DNA of 7,147 nucleotides from assembly GCA_947472965.1 (NCBI GenBank), contig CANJEF010000060.1, positions 1 through 7,147 on the forward strand, written 5' to 3'. Under the pieces are notes generated by a model that saw nothing but the letters and a program-made list of their open reading frames with translations, did no database searches and was not told the origin of the DNA. The translations under genes were made by a program, and so were the position numbers. Origin of the DNA: Sphingobacteriales bacterium. GTDB taxonomy: Bacteria > Bacteroidota > Bacteroidia > Chitinophagales > Chitinophagaceae. Of the stretch, positions 5,678 through 7,147 are shown one piece after another. Numbering within the stretch: the stretch's first letter is position 1; every line of letters begins with the position of its first letter.

Positions 5678-6247
5678 ATGTCATTTATTGAACTTGTTAA
5701 GCAACCATGGCCATGGTATGTAGCCGGACCAATCATTGGATTGATGGTTCCAACGTTATTAATTTTTGGAAATAAAACTTTTGGAATTTCTTCATCATTA
5801 AGACATGTTTGCGCAGCTTGCATGCCTGCTAAAATTCCTTTTTTTCAATATGATTGGAAAAAAGAAATCTGGAATCTTTTTTTTGTATTTGGAATTTTTC
5901 TCGGAGGAATCATTACTGCACTCTACTTTAAAAATGATGCAGATATTATAGTTAGTCCGGCTCTTATTAGTGAATTATCTGAATATGGAATTTCAGATTT
6001 TAGTGGATTGGTTCCAGCCGATTTATTCAATTGGGCTTCACTTGGAACACCAAGGGGTTTTTTATTGATGGTATTGGGAGGATTCATGGTTGGTTTTGGA
6101 ACCCGTTATGCAGGTGGTTGTACATCTGGACATGCAATAATGGGATTGTCTAATCTTCAACTTCCATCGTTGATAGCAACAATTTCTTTTATGGTTGGTG
6201 GTTTTATCATGGCCAATCTTATTCTTCCATTCATTCTATCTCTATAA
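5678..6247 (+). CDS. YeeE/YedE-family (TsuA/PmpA-like) sulfur transport membrane protein
   Basis: This inner-membrane protein of 189 residues matches one half of the full-length YeeE/YedE (TsuA) fold, which imports thiosulfate in characterised bacteria. Hydrophobic helices are visible at about 13-30, 64-83, 126-144 and 163-187. The key motif GGCTSGH (146-152), with conserved Cys147, is of the type that handles the sulfur substrate in the family. A second cysteine pair, CAAC (45-48), follows the first helix. The ATG at 5678 is the first start in frame that gives a normal N-terminus. The companion half-transporter begins 10 bp downstream, so the two are almost certainly one operon. It is probably controlled by the upstream Crp/Fnr protein through the palindrome at 5592-5607. 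The exact substrate (thiosulfate, persulfide or another sulfur compound) is not determined. Confidence 0.88.
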   Translation: MSFIELVKQPWPWYVAGPIIGLMVPTLLIFGNKTFGISSSLRHVCAACMPAKIPFFQYDWKKEIWNLFFVFGIFLGGIITALYFKNDADIIVSPALISELSEYGISDFSGLVPADLFNWASLGTPRGFLLMVLGGFMVGFGTRYAGGCTSGHAIMGLSNLQLPSLIATISFMVGGFIMANLILPFILSL

Positions 6248-6257
6248 ATAATTTCAA

Positions 6258-6761
6258 ATGCAAAATAATTCTACACCAACAAATACAGATTTTGAAGTAA
6301 GGTCACTTGATGCAATGTGTATTAATGATGAACAAGTTGAAACACCAACATGGCACAATCTTAAATACTTATTTTTTGGATTGATATTTGGTATTGTACT
6401 GATTAAAGCGGAGGTGGTTTCCTGGTTTCGTATTCAGGAGATGTTTAGGCTTCAGAGTTTTCATATGTTTGGCGTAATCGGGTCAGCAGTAGTGGTGGGT
6501 GCTATTTCAATTTTGATTATCAAAAAATTCAAGATAAAATCCATACAAGGAGAAGAAATTATTCTACCTGAAAAATCTTTTAACAAAGGCCAGATTTATG
6601 GAGGCTTGTTGTTTGGTTTTGGATGGGCTATGACTGGAGCTTGTCCTGGTCCCCTATTTGCACAGCTTGGTTATGGCGCAGCAGCTATATCTGTCACGAT
6701 TCTCATGGCAATCTTTGGTACATGGGTTTATGGAAAACTAAGAGAAAAGCTACCACATTAA
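6258..6761 (+). CDS. YeeE/YedE-family (PmpB-like) sulfur transport membrane protein, second half
   Basis: This inner-membrane protein of 167 residues is the second member of a split YeeE/YedE pair. Helices are visible at about 35-52, 68-88, 111-128 and 133-158. The motif GACPGP (127-132), with Cys128, corresponds to the conserved cysteine motif of the second half of full-length transporters. The first 30 residues are a hydrophilic tail. A shorter start at the ATG of residue 20 (6315) would be closer to the usual family length of about 135-150, so the start is less certain than the rest. It follows the first YeeE gene by 10 bp and ends only 3 bp before the stop of the convergent nucleotidase/SoxB-like gene. 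Together the two halves probably form one transporter for a reduced sulfur compound. Confidence 0.87.
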   Translation: MQNNSTPTNTDFEVRSLDAMCINDEQVETPTWHNLKYLFFGLIFGIVLIKAEVVSWFRIQEMFRLQSFHMFGVIGSAVVVGAISILIIKKFKIKSIQGEEIILPEKSFNKGQIYGGLLFGFGWAMTGACPGPLFAQLGYGAAAISVTILMAIFGTWVYGKLREKLPH

Positions 6762-6764
6762 TAG

Positions 6765-7147
6765 TTAGCGAAATTCATATCCAACACCCATCAGTTGTGT
6801 AAGCAACGTATTTGGTGCATCAGTGGCTATGCAACGCCCCTCTAATTTTGGGGCAATTGGAGAATTCGTTTTGAGGTATTCTTCAATTACACTATGTAGT
6901 GTGAAACCCAAACGAGTTGGAGCTTTTACATTGTCTACGCGACAAATTGTTGTATCAGGATCTCCATCGCGTTCACATGCAACAAAACTGTATTCCTCTT
7001 GCATATCAATTGGAGCATCACCAATCATTATTGAGTTTACCCTTTTTCCGTTTTCATTTCCAATGGTGAAGTTCACTTTCATTCCCTTGAAACGTACCAC
7101 CCAACCACCAAATCTTTTAGCCGGATCTTTTGCAAATGCATTTTGCA
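6765..7147 (-). CDS. 5'-nucleotidase C-terminal domain protein, possibly SoxB-like; 5' part outside the window
   Basis: The frame is open to the right edge on the minus strand, so only the C-terminal 127 or so residues are visible. A GTG at 7100 is internal, because the preceding codons read FGGWV and continue the domain. The visible part looks like the 5'-nucleotidase C-terminal fold: KGMKVNFTI, then GKRVNSIMIGDAPID, then EEYSFVACERDG. It continues with a helical LHSVIEEYLKTNSPIAPKLEGR segment and ends in GYEFR. This domain is found in periplasmic 5'-nucleotidases and in SoxB, the sulfate-thiol hydrolase of thiosulfate oxidation. The metallophosphoesterase domain that would tell these apart lies off the window. 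The sulfur-transport neighbours favour a SoxB-like role, but that is inference. It converges on the second YeeE gene with a 3-bp gap, so it is not in the same operon. Confidence 0.6.
   Translation of the reverse strand, partial: QNAFAKDPAKRFGGWVVRFKGMKVNFTIGNENGKRVNSIMIGDAPIDMQEEYSFVACERDGDPDTTICRVDNVKAPTRLGFTLHSVIEEYLKTNSPIAPKLEGRCIATDAPNTLLTQLMGVGYEFR

Noticed and set aside
5623..5823. Minus-strand 66-codon frame over the regulator-YeeE gap
   Set aside because: Most of it is antisense to the YeeE N-terminus, including its first helix and CxxC, and it has no family features.

Overview
The window looks like chromosomal DNA from a member of the Bacteroidota, possibly a Chitinophagales- or Sphingobacteriales-like lineage, although the exact clade cannot be fixed from this sequence. 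The support is the phylum-typical form of YbeY (HGLLHLFGYKD, with Asp at the third metal-ligand position), the AT-rich composition, the near absence of Shine-Dalgarno sequences before most starts, and the Crp/Fnr plus split YeeE/YedE sulfur cluster often seen in this phylum. It contains nine genes: seven complete, and two cut by the window ends. It is densely coding, and no gap without a gene exceeds about 160 bp.

Region 1 (1-819) is the 3' part of a chromate-transporter (ChrA) family gene on the + strand. It converges on a minus-strand pair, feoA then nadD (1677 down to 834). feoA encodes a stand-alone FeoA with no feoB visible, and nadD makes nicotinate-mononucleotide adenylyltransferase. 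A 66-bp divergent gap separates feoA from ybeY (1744-2178, rRNA maturation endoribonuclease).

Region 2 (2179-4909) is the most striking part. A secreted CAP/SCP-domain protein (2215-2886) and mnmG (3041-4909, tRNA wobble-uridine modification) are interleaved with three 16-bp sites matching the chromosomal centromere sequence parS. One lies over the translation start of the CAP gene (2216-2231). Two perfect palindromes lie between CAP and mnmG (2887-2902 and 2936-2951), inside a 49-bp-period tandem duplication that also copies the last codons of the CAP gene. The window is therefore a candidate ParB-loading (centromere) region, possibly near the replication origin, with mnmG as the classical gidA neighbour.

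Region 3 (4937-7147) is a sulfur-related module. It has a Crp/Fnr-family regulator with two cysteines in its effector domain, then a CRP-like palindrome, then two half-size YeeE/YedE (TsuA/PmpAB-like) membrane proteins carrying GGCTSGH and GACPGP motifs. Convergent with these is the 3' end of a 5'-nucleotidase/SoxB-like gene that runs off the window. The likely theme is uptake or handling of thiosulfate or other sulfane sulfur under control of the adjacent regulator. This is inferred from family and context.

I found no tRNA, rRNA, CRISPR array, transposase or confident rho-independent terminator.
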